A stretch of 64,000 bases of DNA from positions 1 to 64,000 of the forward strand of contig NZ_JBAKBF010000016.1 of NCBI RefSeq assembly GCF_036881715.1. The letters are read 5' to 3'. This DNA comes from Pannonibacter anstelovis (GTDB lineage: Bacteria > Pseudomonadota > Alphaproteobacteria > Rhizobiales > Stappiaceae). Positions 1 through 9,413 of this stretch are shown here, piece after piece. The notes under the pieces were generated by a model. That model was given only the letters and a program-made list of their open reading frames with translations. It ran no database searches and was not told the origin of the DNA. The number at the start of each line of letters is the position of its first letter. Position 1 is the first letter of the stretch. Both the position numbers and the translations under genes were made by a program.

Positions 1-1
1 A

Positions 2-94
2 CCCCGTGGCGGCGGCGCGCCGGCCCCGGCCAGCGGCGGCAACAGCGCCATGGCCGCAGCTCTCGCTGCTGCGATGAATCGCAAGGGCAAGTGA
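2..94 (+). CDS. C-terminal end of an unidentified protein (partial)
   Basis: An open frame runs in from the left edge and stops at TGA 92-94, leaving about 30 residues. The visible tail is glycine/alanine/proline-rich and ends in the basic stretch NSAMAAALAAAMNRKGK. Flexible Ala/Gly tails ending in basic residues are found on several nucleic-acid-binding proteins, including the S1-domain protein Tex in alphaproteobacteria, but too little is visible to identify the gene. Frame and stop are seen directly; the function is unknown. Confidence 0.5.
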   Translation, partial: PRGGGAPAPASGGNSAMAAALAAAMNRKGK

Positions 95-450
95 GCGGGG
101 GCTGTCTCAGGAGGGGGGGCTACTGCATGCACACATCGTGCCTACGGCCGGAGACAGATGGGAGAACGCCTGAAGTCTGGTTACTCTGGCACGGCGCCTC
201 AGCTCCCTCCCCCTCGTGGGGAGGGGTTAGGGGTGGGGGGAAGGCCTCTCCATCTGGCAGAGTGTCCATTGGCTCCGGACAGCCGTTCTTCTTGATGCCG
301 CTCCAGGCATCTATCTGTGTTTCATATAGTTTTCGGCTCAGAGCCCCCCACCCCTTACCCCTCCCCACCAGGGGGAGGGGGGCTGAAAGGCCATGCGCAA
401 AGATGGATTACGGCCTTTGCTCTCACGCTGAACGGGGCGGAGGGATAGGG
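95..450. other. Gene-free stretch with paired C-rich inverted repeats
   Basis: About 355 bases lie between the partial gene and the aztD stop. Apart from the repeat pair listed separately I see no convincing gene: the open frames here read straight through the repeats and have low-complexity translations. The region could act as the transcription end for both flanking genes, which converge on it. Confidence 0.6.
199..393. repeat. Inverted pair of C-rich palindromic repeats (copies A and B)
   Basis: Copy A (about 201-242) reads CTCCCCCTCGTGGGGAGGGG followed by a TTAGGGGTGGGGGG tail. Copy B (about 343-391) is nearly its exact reverse complement. Each copy is itself a small palindrome, so the pair could fold as two short hairpins or one long stem with a loop of about 100 nt. 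Related copies occur at 11401-11441 (flank GGCCTTTCAG shared with copy B) and at 56082-56121 and 56204-56242. This is a dispersed repeat family; no transposase is associated with it. Confidence 0.75.
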
Positions 451-1665
451 TCAGTGGCTGATGCCGCTGCCGCCGGTGATGGCGATGGTGTAGGGCATGC
501 CTTCCACCGGGATTTCGCCGGTCTGCTTCAGGTCTGACGTGCTGATGAGGCGCAGCAGGCCCTTGTTCGGATCGGTCATCACCACGGTATCACCGGCCAC
601 AGCAAGCCGCGGGCGCGGGTCGCGCCAATGGCCGTCCATGCTGTAGGGCTCCGTCACCTTGCTGGACACCTCAATGTCACCGGACAGGATGTTGAAACGG
701 TGCAGGGTGCCGTCTTCAGTCAGCACATAGGCATTCTGGGGCTTGGCCGGATCAAGCACGAAGTCCACCCGCCGGAAGGGCAGCGTGACGCGGGTGAAGT
801 GGGGCGCATCCGAAGGGTCCACCACGACAAGGCCGTCAGCGCCATAGTTGCCAAGGAAGGCCTGCATGCCCTTCACGCCCAGCAGTGTGCCGGTCTTGCC
901 CTTCGGGAAATCGGCAGGATAGGGCAGAAGCGCGAATTCGGGCTTTGCGCCATCCGTCTTCACCGTCAGGACGCCGTCTTCGCAACCCGCCGCCAGATAG
1001 GCGCCGGAGAAAGCCTCGCCATGAATGCCGGGGCAGGAAGCGAGATCCGACACCTGTTTGCCATCGGCCGAAAAGGCCTGCAGCCCGAGGCGCGGCAGGC
1101 TTGACGCGCCTTCCGGCTTTTCCTTTGCCGAAACGGTCGAGAGCACATAATCGCCTAACACGGCCACAAAGCCATGGTGGGCAACCTCCTGCGGGAAGGT
1201 GCGCATCTGCGGATCGCCGCCGAGCAGGCCCTTCACATCCGCAAGCGACGCCTTGGCGTCCTTGTCGAAATTGATGGCCAGCACACCGGAATGCTCAACC
1301 ACATGCACCGGATTACCACCCTCCATGGAGGTGTTCAGCAGTGCCGGATCGCTGACCTCGACATCCGCATGGTCGCCGTGGCTTTCCAGCGCGATGCCGC
1401 TTTTCAGGAAATCGGCGCGGTTTGCTTCAGCCTGCACCACGGCAATGCCTGCCCCATCACCGAAGGGATAAAGCCGGGCGTGGCTTTTGACTTCGAAGGT
1501 CCAGCGCTGATCCGGCTTGTCCAGATCCAGAGCCGTAATCTTGCCGGTGGAATGATCGCCAACGAAAACACGCCAGTGGCTCTGGGCTTCGTCCGCCCGA
1601 ACCATCGTCCCGCCAGCGGCCAGCGCCATCATCGCCAGCGCAAGGGCTGTCGTCTGCCTGAACAT
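451..1665 (-). CDS. aztD: Zinc metallochaperone AztD
   Basis: This 404-residue periplasmic beta-propeller protein resembles AztD, which hands Zn(II) to the binding protein AztC of the AztABC importer. A Sec signal peptide (about residues 1-24, cleavage near VRA-DEA) precedes repeated WD40/YVTN-like strands. The His/Asp cluster HGDHADVEVSDP near residue 96 and AHHG near 162 fit the family's metal-binding sites. The ATG at 1663-1665 follows an AGGAG about seven bases upstream, and a Zur-type palindrome lies 15 bp further up. The usual aztABC partners are absent from the window, so this copy is an orphan here. Family assignment is from sequence character; zinc transfer is known for the family; Zur control is inferred. 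Confidence 0.8.
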   Translation of the reverse strand: MFRQTTALALAMMALAAGGTMVRADEAQSHWRVFVGDHSTGKITALDLDKPDQRWTFEVKSHARLYPFGDGAGIAVVQAEANRADFLKSGIALESHGDHADVEVSDPALLNTSMEGGNPVHVVEHSGVLAINFDKDAKASLADVKGLLGGDPQMRTFPQEVAHHGFVAVLGDYVLSTVSAKEKPEGASSLPRLGLQAFSADGKQVSDLASCPGIHGEAFSGAYLAAGCEDGVLTVKTDGAKPEFALLPYPADFPKGKTGTLLGVKGMQAFLGNYGADGLVVVDPSDAPHFTRVTLPFRRVDFVLDPAKPQNAYVLTEDGTLHRFNILSGDIEVSSKVTEPYSMDGHWRDPRPRLAVAGDTVVMTDPNKGLLRLISTSDLKQTGEIPVEGMPYTIAITGGSGISH

Positions 1666-1679
1666 CTCAAACTCCTGTA

Positions 1680-1696
1680 ATGTTATCTTATAACAT
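1680..1696. promoter_or_regulatory. Zur-type operator upstream of aztD
   Basis: ATGTTATCTTATAACAT is a perfect palindrome with 7-bp arms around CTT. It matches the proteobacterial Zur consensus core (ATGTTATANTATAACAT) at nearly every position. It sits 15 bp upstream of the aztD ATG, where repressor binding would block transcription when zinc is plentiful. Confidence 0.8.
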
Positions 1697-1939
1697 ACCT
1701 ACTTAAGCCGGGCCGCACCTGTCTGGCAAGCCCTTTCGGAGCGGAGTCTCAGCCCGCCTCTCACAGAGTTTTGTCAAAATGCATGGCCGGTAAGGACTCA
1801 TTAACCATTGCCAGATGACGTGGGGGGATTAGAGGGGGCTGCTATGGATGAGATGATGGCGCTGGAAGGCACTGTTTCCCTGACGGGGAGCGCGTGGCGC
1901 GATGCTGCTTGTTCCAAAATGCTTCCAGAGGGACGCCTT

Positions 1940-4900
1940 ATGGCAGCATTCAGCAAATGGCTGAGGCCCCTGAGACCGGATCTTGTCTTGCCGGCGGTGG
2001 TTCTCCCCGTGCTGCTTTTGCCTCTGGCCGGCACATCCGCAAGCGCGCAGGGTTTCTTGTTTCCGGTGGTTACTGTTGCCGGATGCAATGGACCGTCCAT
2101 GGGGGCACTCGGTGTCTTTGCCACGGTTGCTGATTGTAATGGAGATACATCGGGCAACCCTGGCCTCGGCATCACCTCAACCGGTTTTGACGGACAGCAC
2201 GGGGGCGGCGCGGGCTGGGACAGGGCTTCAGCTGGCGGGGCTGGCGGCGGCGGGCTTTCGCTGCGGATCTCCAATGCTTTCGACTATGTCCAGTACAACG
2301 GCGGGCCAGCGGCTTTCTCGATCCTGAGCATGGGCGGCAGGGGCGGTCATGGCGGCGATGGCAACATCATTCATGACGGGGCGTCCGGCGGCCAAGGTGG
2401 TGATGGCGGATCCGTGATCTTCGTGCTGGAGCCCTCCGGGAGCATCGCGACCGGAACCATGGGAACCGTTGGCATTCTCGCGGTCAGCAAGGGTGGCCAG
2501 GGCGGTGATGGCGGCGAGGGCCATGGCGCGTCAGATGGCGGCACCGGTGGCCTCGGCGGCAATGGCGGTTCCGTCTCCGTTATCACCAATACCGGCTCAA
2601 GCATTTCCACCCTGGGCAATTATGCCGCAGCGGTGTCTGTTCTGAGTGAAGGAGGCTATGGCGGAGCGGGTGGGAGCGGCGGTTTCTTCTTCGGCCGTGG
2701 CGGCTCGGGCGGACAGGCCGGAAACTCCGGGTCATCGGTCAGTGTTAGCAATTCCGGCGCTCTTTCAACGCTTGGCGTCATGTCGCATGGCGCGCTCGCC
2801 CGCAGTGTCGGCGGTAATGGCGGAGAAGGCGGGGTCACCACCGGCACAATCCTCGTTCTGGGCGGCAATGGCGGTGCAGGCGGCAACGGCGAGCGTGTCG
2901 CGATGATGAACCTGGGCCTTATTACAACGGACGGGGATCATGCGCGTGGCCTGTCGGGGCTGAGCATTGGCGGCGGTGGCGGCGATGGCGGGCAGGCCTT
3001 TGACTACAGCTCCTTTTACGGAGTTGCAGTCGGTGGAAATGCCGGCGGCGGCGGCGACGCCGGCATGGTGACGATCGACAATTCCGGAACCATTCTCACA
3101 GCTGGGCGTCACGCAACTGGCATGGTTGGGCGGTCGATTGGCGGCGGTGGCGGTGAGGGCGGCTCTGCTCAAAGCGTGGTTCTGGGATATCAGGCCGCGC
3201 TGTCGCTGACGATGGGCGGTCTGGGTGGTTCGGGCGGCAATGGCGGCATGGTGACGCTCACCAGCTCCGGACGGGTTGCCACCGGATATATCGATCCCCT
3301 GGACGCGGTTGCGCCGCGCAATGTGCAATTGCCGGGCGATCATGCCGCAGGCATGCTGGCACAATCGGTTGGTGGCGGTGGAGGCAACGGCGGTGCGGTG
3401 ATCTCGGTCACGGCAGCCGCCAGCGGCAGCGGTGCCATTGATGTTTCGTTCGCGCAGGGCGGCAGTGGCGGCTCGGGTGGCGACGGTTCGGATGCCGCTG
3501 TCTCTGTCCTGAGCGGTGGCTCGGTGGTCACTTACGGACGGCTGGCTCCTGCTGTCCATGCTCAGTCTGTTGGCGGGGGCGGTGGCACAGGCGGCCATGC
3601 GATCGACGTGGGCGCTGCGGTGGGAGAAGCAGCCGTCAGCCTTTCGGCCGTTCTGGGCGGCAGGGGGGGCAGTGGCGGCAATGGCGGAACGGCTTCAGTC
3701 TACAATGAGGGGTCTGCCGCCACAGCATCTTCCAGGTCGCCCGCAGTGTTCGCCCAGTCCGTGGGCGGCGGCGGCGGCAGTGGAGGCAGCGTCGTCACGG
3801 TTGATGCGGACATCGGCAAGAACGCGCTCAGTTTGAATGTTGCCCTCGGCATGACCGGCGGCAGCGGCGGGCAGGGCGGTTCTGCCAATGCCACGACCTT
3901 CGCCGCAAGCACCATCCAGACTCTGGGGCATCAGTCGCACGGACTTTTCGCCCAGTCGGTGGGCGGCGGCGGCGGTCATGGCGGCGACGTTCACACCTAT
4001 GCGATCTCTGCCATCTACGGAAACGGCACTGCTGCGGCCGTGCCCATCGCCGTTGGCGGTCACGGGGGCAGCGGCGGTACCGGTGGCAGCGTGGCGGTCA
4101 GCCATTCCGGCAGCATTCTCACATTCGGGGATCAGTCCTATGGTCTGTTTGGCCAATCCGTTGGCGGCGGCGGCGGCGATGGCGGCTCCGTGCTGGCCTT
4201 GTCGATTGCCGCGACGCTCGACAGCCGGAGCGGGGAGAACAAGGACAAGGGCGGCAGGGCTGTCAGCACGGCGGTGACCGTTGGCGGGCATGGTGGCGTG
4301 GGGAATCATGGCGGCAGCGTTGTGGTCAATGCGGCGGCGGGCAGCTCCATTGCCACCTCGGGTGTCATGGCCACGGGCGTGAAATTGCAGTCGGTTGGCG
4401 GCGGCGGCGGCACCGGCGGCGTGGCGCACAGCTTTGCCGTGTCGACCTCGACACCAAGCTGGGACCGTTTCTTTCCGCCGCAGCCGCTGCTGCTCAGACT
4501 GGTCAACAAGGTGAGGGGGCTGCCCTCGCGCGAGACAGACAAGAAGAACGGTGCCGACATTGCCGTTTCCGTCGGTGGCTGGGGCGGTGCAGGCGGTAAT
4601 GGCGGCAGCGTCACCTTCACTGCGGGGCCGGGTGCAACCATCGCGACATCCGGCGTCATGGCCTATGGTGTCCATGGCCAGTCGGTTGGCGGAGGCGGCG
4701 GCTCCGGCGGTCACGCCATTTCCAACGGCTTCATCGGCTTTGATACCTACGCGCTTGGGGTGTCTGTCGGCGGTTCCGGTTCTTCTGCCGGTGACGGCGG
4801 ATCCGTCAGCCTGGCGGGCACCGCAGCGGGTTCTGAAACCGGCTGGAGCCTCATTTCGACGCAGGGGGCCAACGCACATGGCCTATTCGCCCAGTCCATT

Positions 4901-7780
4901 GGCGGCGGCGGCGGCGATGGCGGAGCGGCTGCTTCCGCCATAACGAGCATCCCCGTTCTGAGCGGTCAGGGCTTTGAGATGGCGATCGGCGGTGCGAGCG
5001 GCAGCTCCGGCGCGGGTGGCAGTGTGCTGGTGAGCAATCCCGGGCGTGTGCAAACCGCTGGAGCGGGCGCCCATGGCATCTTTGCCCAGTCCGTGGGTGG
5101 CGGTGGCGGCTACGGCGGCGATACGACCGCCGGAGGCCTTATGAAGCTGGCCATCGGGCGCGCGGGGTCAGGCGGCGGCAGCGGCGGCAGCGTGGCCGTT
5201 GAAGGGCAGGGCGCCATTGTCACGCTGGGGGCTGGCGCTGCCGGCATCTTTGCCCAGTCGGTCGGCGGCGGCGGCGGAGCAGGCTCTCTGGCGCATGAAG
5301 GCTCCCTTCCGTTTCTGCCCGACACCAACTACGGGCTTGCGCTCACTATTGGCGGCGGTGGCGGCAACGGGGGCTGGGGCGGCGATGTGTCGGTGAACTT
5401 TGGCGGCGGTATCGGCACCTATGGTGCCGTTGCCCCGGCCATTCTGGCCCAGTCGATTGGCGGCAGCGGCGGTACCCTGGGCGTTGTTCGAGGCACAATT
5501 GCCGGTGGTGCCTTTCCGGTCACGGTGACCTCCAGCGGGGCGTTCGGGTTTGCAGGGCAGGTTGCTATTGATGACACCCAGGCACCCGCTCCACTTCTTG
5601 TTGAAACCCGGGGCGACGGCTCGGCAGGCATCATTGCCCACGTGGCCAGCGGTGGAGGCGGCCTGGTGCTGATGGACACCGCTGTTCTGCCTCTCGATAT
5701 TACGGCGGATCCCGTTCTGCCATCCATGCTGCCATTGGAGTTCGGAGGCATCGACGTGAATCTGCGTGGCGGCATCTACACCGTGGGTGCCTCCGCTTAC
5801 GGCATTCTGGCGATGGATCTTCCTCAAACCGTCGCGCTGCTGGGCACGGATGGCCTTCGGATTCCGCAATCGGCCAGCAGTTCCGGTTCTGGGACCGGGA
5901 TCAATATCAGGCTTCACCGCACCAGCACCGTCAGCACCTGGGGACCTGGGGCGCATGGCATCTACGTGGTGAGTAATGCGGACTATAGCGGCAGCACTGC
6001 GTTTACCGCCAGCCTCGACGGCACGGTTGCCGTGCAGGGTGCCGGTGCCTGGGCGGTGAACATTTCCGATGGCTTGACCAGCGGCAGCAAAGCTCTGGGG
6101 CAGATTGCGCAGCTTGAGATCGGCCGGACCGGTAATGTAAGTGCTGCAAAGGGCACGGCGGGTGGTATCCGGGTAGGGGCTCAGGTGAGCAACCTGCTTC
6201 TTGAGGTGGAAGGCGCTCTGCGGGCACCCGGCGGAACTGCCATTTGGTCCGAAGCAGGCGGTGCGCTGAACGTGCAGCGTGGTGGTGTTCTGGAGGGTGA
6301 TATCTCTGGTCCAGTCAGCAGGGACTTGGGGATCGGCAATGCGGGGGTGATCTTCGGCTCGATACGGAACGGCGGTACATACAGGATCGCTGACAGCGGA
6401 CGCCATTTCCTGGCACTTGATCCTGCGGGGCTTGCCAGTGACCGCATTGACCTGCTGTCACTCGAGACGGGCCGGGAGCAGATCATTCCGCAGCTGACCG
6501 CATTTGCCCCCGCGTTTGCGCAACCGAGCACCGTTCTGAGCTTTGCTGGAGCGTCTGACACATCCCCCATCAGTCTGCGTCCGGGCGAACCCTTGCCCTT
6601 CGGGCTCGCCTCCGGCACCGTGGCAACCCGTTTCGCCTATGATCTCTACCATGACCGGGCACTTGTGACGGGAGCCTCCGTCGACTTCGAGCGGGCCGGT
6701 TTCAGTGGCAACGCGGGCAAGGCCGCGGCCTTCGCCAATGACATGGTCTCGGCGCTCGGCAGCAATGTGCCCGGCGCGTATCCCGAGCTGGAGTCCTTGC
6801 TGCTGTTTGCAGCCAACACGCTTGACCCACAGGCCCTGGAGTCCAGCCTGGCCGTGTTTGATGCAGCCGATTTCAGCAAGGCCAGTCAGACAACGCTCTC
6901 CTCCTCCGGAACGCACCTGTCGAACATGCAGAGCTGCGGGGGCACCGAGGGGCCTTATGCAGCTATTGCCGAAGAGGCCTGCAACTGGGCCAAGGTGACC
7001 GGCGGTACCACGCGCTATGACTGGTCAAGTGATGTTGATGTGGTCATGGTCAGCCTCGGCCGTCAGCAGCGTGTCAGCGATGATCTGGTTATTGGCCTCA
7101 GCACGGCCTATGAGTCGTCTCAATTCCGTGCCAGCGGGAGGACTGCCTCGGGCTACCGCCTGCATCTCGGCGCCATCGCAAAGGTCTCACAGGGACCGTT
7201 CTATGGCTCTGTGTCGCTCAACGGCAGTTATGGTGGCGGCAAGGCGGAACGGCTCATTTCGTCTGCGGGGACAGACTATGTGGCCAAGTCGCGTCCCTCC
7301 ACGCTGGCGCTTGCCTCGCGGTTGCGGGCCGGGGTTCTGGCAAAGGCCGGGCAGTTTGACGTGATCCCCAGTGTCGAGCTGGATCTGGCAGTCCTGCAGG
7401 ACGGAGGCTTCACGGAGACGGGCGCAGGTTCGCTCAATCTGAAGGTTCACCGCAAGACGCATTTCCTCGCCGATGTCCGCCCCGCCTTGCGCCTGTCCAC
7501 CGACCATCCTTTTGCGGGCGGAATTGCGCGTGGCTATGTGGAGGCCGGAGCCCGGATTGCACTCAACGGTCTGCAGCACACTGTCTCGCTGCCCGGCTCC
7601 CCCGAGCCGGACAAGAAGCTGCGCCTTGATCTGAAGCGGGACCGGGCCGTCGCGACCCTCGGGGTCGGCGGCTCTCTTCTGTGGGGCAATAACATGGAGG
7701 CCCGGCTGCATTATGAGGCAACGGCAGGGCGCAACACGCTCGGCCACTCGGCAGGCCTGAAACTCGGCCTGAAATTCTGA
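1940..7780 (+). CDS. Giant glycine-rich autotransporter (type Va secretion)
   Basis: This protein of about 1946 residues is predicted to secrete its own passenger. The ATG at 1940 is chosen because GAGGGA lies seven bases upstream and it directly begins a signal peptide (basic start, Leu/Val/Pro-rich core, cleavage near SASAQG). An in-frame ATG at 1844 with its own AGAGGGGG would give a 32-residue N-terminal extension. The passenger has about 13 near-identical turns of the type (A/G)QS(V/I)GGGGGxGG, spaced roughly 70-100 residues apart, with further GGxGGxGG runs, which suggests a long beta-helix. A less repetitive stretch follows. The last 280 or so residues, from CNWAKVTGG on, form an autotransporter barrel ending in a C-terminal Phe. 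Adhesion or surface-layer function is only a guess. Confidence 0.88.
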   Translation: MAAFSKWLRPLRPDLVLPAVVLPVLLLPLAGTSASAQGFLFPVVTVAGCNGPSMGALGVFATVADCNGDTSGNPGLGITSTGFDGQHGGGAGWDRASAGGAGGGGLSLRISNAFDYVQYNGGPAAFSILSMGGRGGHGGDGNIIHDGASGGQGGDGGSVIFVLEPSGSIATGTMGTVGILAVSKGGQGGDGGEGHGASDGGTGGLGGNGGSVSVITNTGSSISTLGNYAAAVSVLSEGGYGGAGGSGGFFFGRGGSGGQAGNSGSSVSVSNSGALSTLGVMSHGALARSVGGNGGEGGVTTGTILVLGGNGGAGGNGERVAMMNLGLITTDGDHARGLSGLSIGGGGGDGGQAFDYSSFYGVAVGGNAGGGGDAGMVTIDNSGTILTAGRHATGMVGRSIGGGGGEGGSAQSVVLGYQAALSLTMGGLGGSGGNGGMVTLTSSGRVATGYIDPLDAVAPRNVQLPGDHAAGMLAQSVGGGGGNGGAVISVTAAASGSGAIDVSFAQGGSGGSGGDGSDAAVSVLSGGSVVTYGRLAPAVHAQSVGGGGGTGGHAIDVGAAVGEAAVSLSAVLGGRGGSGGNGGTASVYNEGSAATASSRSPAVFAQSVGGGGGSGGSVVTVDADIGKNALSLNVALGMTGGSGGQGGSANATTFAASTIQTLGHQSHGLFAQSVGGGGGHGGDVHTYAISAIYGNGTAAAVPIAVGGHGGSGGTGGSVAVSHSGSILTFGDQSYGLFGQSVGGGGGDGGSVLALSIAATLDSRSGENKDKGGRAVSTAVTVGGHGGVGNHGGSVVVNAAAGSSIATSGVMATGVKLQSVGGGGGTGGVAHSFAVSTSTPSWDRFFPPQPLLLRLVNKVRGLPSRETDKKNGADIAVSVGGWGGAGGNGGSVTFTAGPGATIATSGVMAYGVHGQSVGGGGGSGGHAISNGFIGFDTYALGVSVGGSGSSAGDGGSVSLAGTAAGSETGWSLISTQGANAHGLFAQSIGGGGGDGGAAASAITSIPVLSGQGFEMAIGGASGSSGAGGSVLVSNPGRVQTAGAGAHGIFAQSVGGGGGYGGDTTAGGLMKLAIGRAGSGGGSGGSVAVEGQGAIVTLGAGAAGIFAQSVGGGGGAGSLAHEGSLPFLPDTNYGLALTIGGGGGNGGWGGDVSVNFGGGIGTYGAVAPAILAQSIGGSGGTLGVVRGTIAGGAFPVTVTSSGAFGFAGQVAIDDTQAPAPLLVETRGDGSAGIIAHVASGGGGLVLMDTAVLPLDITADPVLPSMLPLEFGGIDVNLRGGIYTVGASAYGILAMDLPQTVALLGTDGLRIPQSASSSGSGTGINIRLHRTSTVSTWGPGAHGIYVVSNADYSGSTAFTASLDGTVAVQGAGAWAVNISDGLTSGSKALGQIAQLEIGRTGNVSAAKGTAGGIRVGAQVSNLLLEVEGALRAPGGTAIWSEAGGALNVQRGGVLEGDISGPVSRDLGIGNAGVIFGSIRNGGTYRIADSGRHFLALDPAGLASDRIDLLSLETGREQIIPQLTAFAPAFAQPSTVLSFAGASDTSPISLRPGEPLPFGLASGTVATRFAYDLYHDRALVTGASVDFERAGFSGNAGKAAAFANDMVSALGSNVPGAYPELESLLLFAANTLDPQALESSLAVFDAADFSKASQTTLSSSGTHLSNMQSCGGTEGPYAAIAEEACNWAKVTGGTTRYDWSSDVDVVMVSLGRQQRVSDDLVIGLSTAYESSQFRASGRTASGYRLHLGAIAKVSQGPFYGSVSLNGSYGGGKAERLISSAGTDYVAKSRPSTLALASRLRAGVLAKAGQFDVIPSVELDLAVLQDGGFTETGAGSLNLKVHRKTHFLADVRPALRLSTDHPFAGGIARGYVEAGARIALNGLQHTVSLPGSPEPDKKLRLDLKRDRAVATLGVGGSLLWGNNMEARLHYEATAGRNTLGHSAGLKLGLKF
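2940..5470 (+). repeat. Coding repeats: AQSVGGGGGxGG motif units
   Basis: Within the autotransporter passenger the DNA repeatedly encodes an Ala/Gly-Gln-Ser-Val/Ile followed by five glycines, for example near 2955, 3136, 3361, 3562, 3751, 3949, 4150, 4387, 4678, 4888, 5086, 5254 and 5448. The glycine tracts are GGC-rich and nearly identical in sequence, so they are likely sites for slippage and recombination and a source of length variation between strains. Confidence 0.75.
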
Positions 7781-7805
7781 CGGGGGCCGTGAACAGACAT
7801 GTTGT

Positions 7806-7832
7806 GAAGGTGCCCGGCAGACGGGCACCTTC
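7806..7832. terminator. Bidirectional hairpin between the autotransporter and fumC
   Basis: GAAGGTGCCCG and CGGGCACCTTC form a perfect 11-bp stem with a 5-nt loop in the 57-bp gap between two convergent genes. There is no clear T-run on either side, but position and stability fit a shared transcription end. Confidence 0.75.
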
Positions 7833-7837
7833 CGCTG

Positions 7838-9220
<1,383 letters not shown>

Positions 9221-9313
9221 TCTCTGCTCCATCCAAGGGGTTTCGCGTCCCGCAACAGTCCTGCGCCAGCCGTCCGGCTTTGGCAACCGGAAAAGCCATT
9301 TTCATTTTTGCTC

Positions 9314-9330
9314 TTGCAACTCATTCGCAA
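9314..9330. promoter_or_regulatory. Fur/Mur-like box 1 between fumC and the metal ABC operon
   Basis: TTGCAACTCATTCGCAA is an imperfect 17-bp palindrome (TTGCnA...TnGCAA). It resembles the TTGC/GCAA-armed operators of alphaproteobacterial Fur and Mur (Mn/Fe-sensing) regulators. It lies 84 bp upstream of the SBP ATG and 94 bp upstream of fumC. Confidence 0.65.
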
Positions 9331-9343
9331 TTATCTATCTTAA

Positions 9344-9360
9344 ATGCAAATCGTTCTTAA
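9344..9360. promoter_or_regulatory. Fur/Mur-like box 2, 30 bp from box 1
   Basis: ATGCAAATCGTTCTTAA matches box 1 at 12 of 17 positions. Its offset from box 1 is exactly 30 bp, about three helical turns, so two dimers would bind the same DNA face. It also forms part of a wider inverted repeat (AAATGC 9343-9348, GCATTT 9363-9368). Confidence 0.5.
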
Positions 9361-9413
9361 AAGCATTTGCCTTTTGCGGTGCAGCGCGTAGGCTGGAGAT
9401 GAAAGGAACCTCG

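Noticed and set aside
91..537. 148-codon open frame across the left intergenic region
   Set aside because: It runs through both C-rich repeats and into the aztD 3-prime end on the opposite strand; translation is low-complexity and has no ribosome site.
3695..4879. 394-codon minus-strand open frame inside the autotransporter
   Set aside because: It mirrors the GGC-rich repeats on the other strand and has an Ala/Gly/Arg-skewed translation; the plus-strand frame has a signal peptide and barrel.
2205..5470. Resemblance of the Gly-rich passenger to mycobacterial PE_PGRS proteins
   Set aside because: The PE domain is absent and a C-terminal autotransporter barrel is present; the similarity is compositional.
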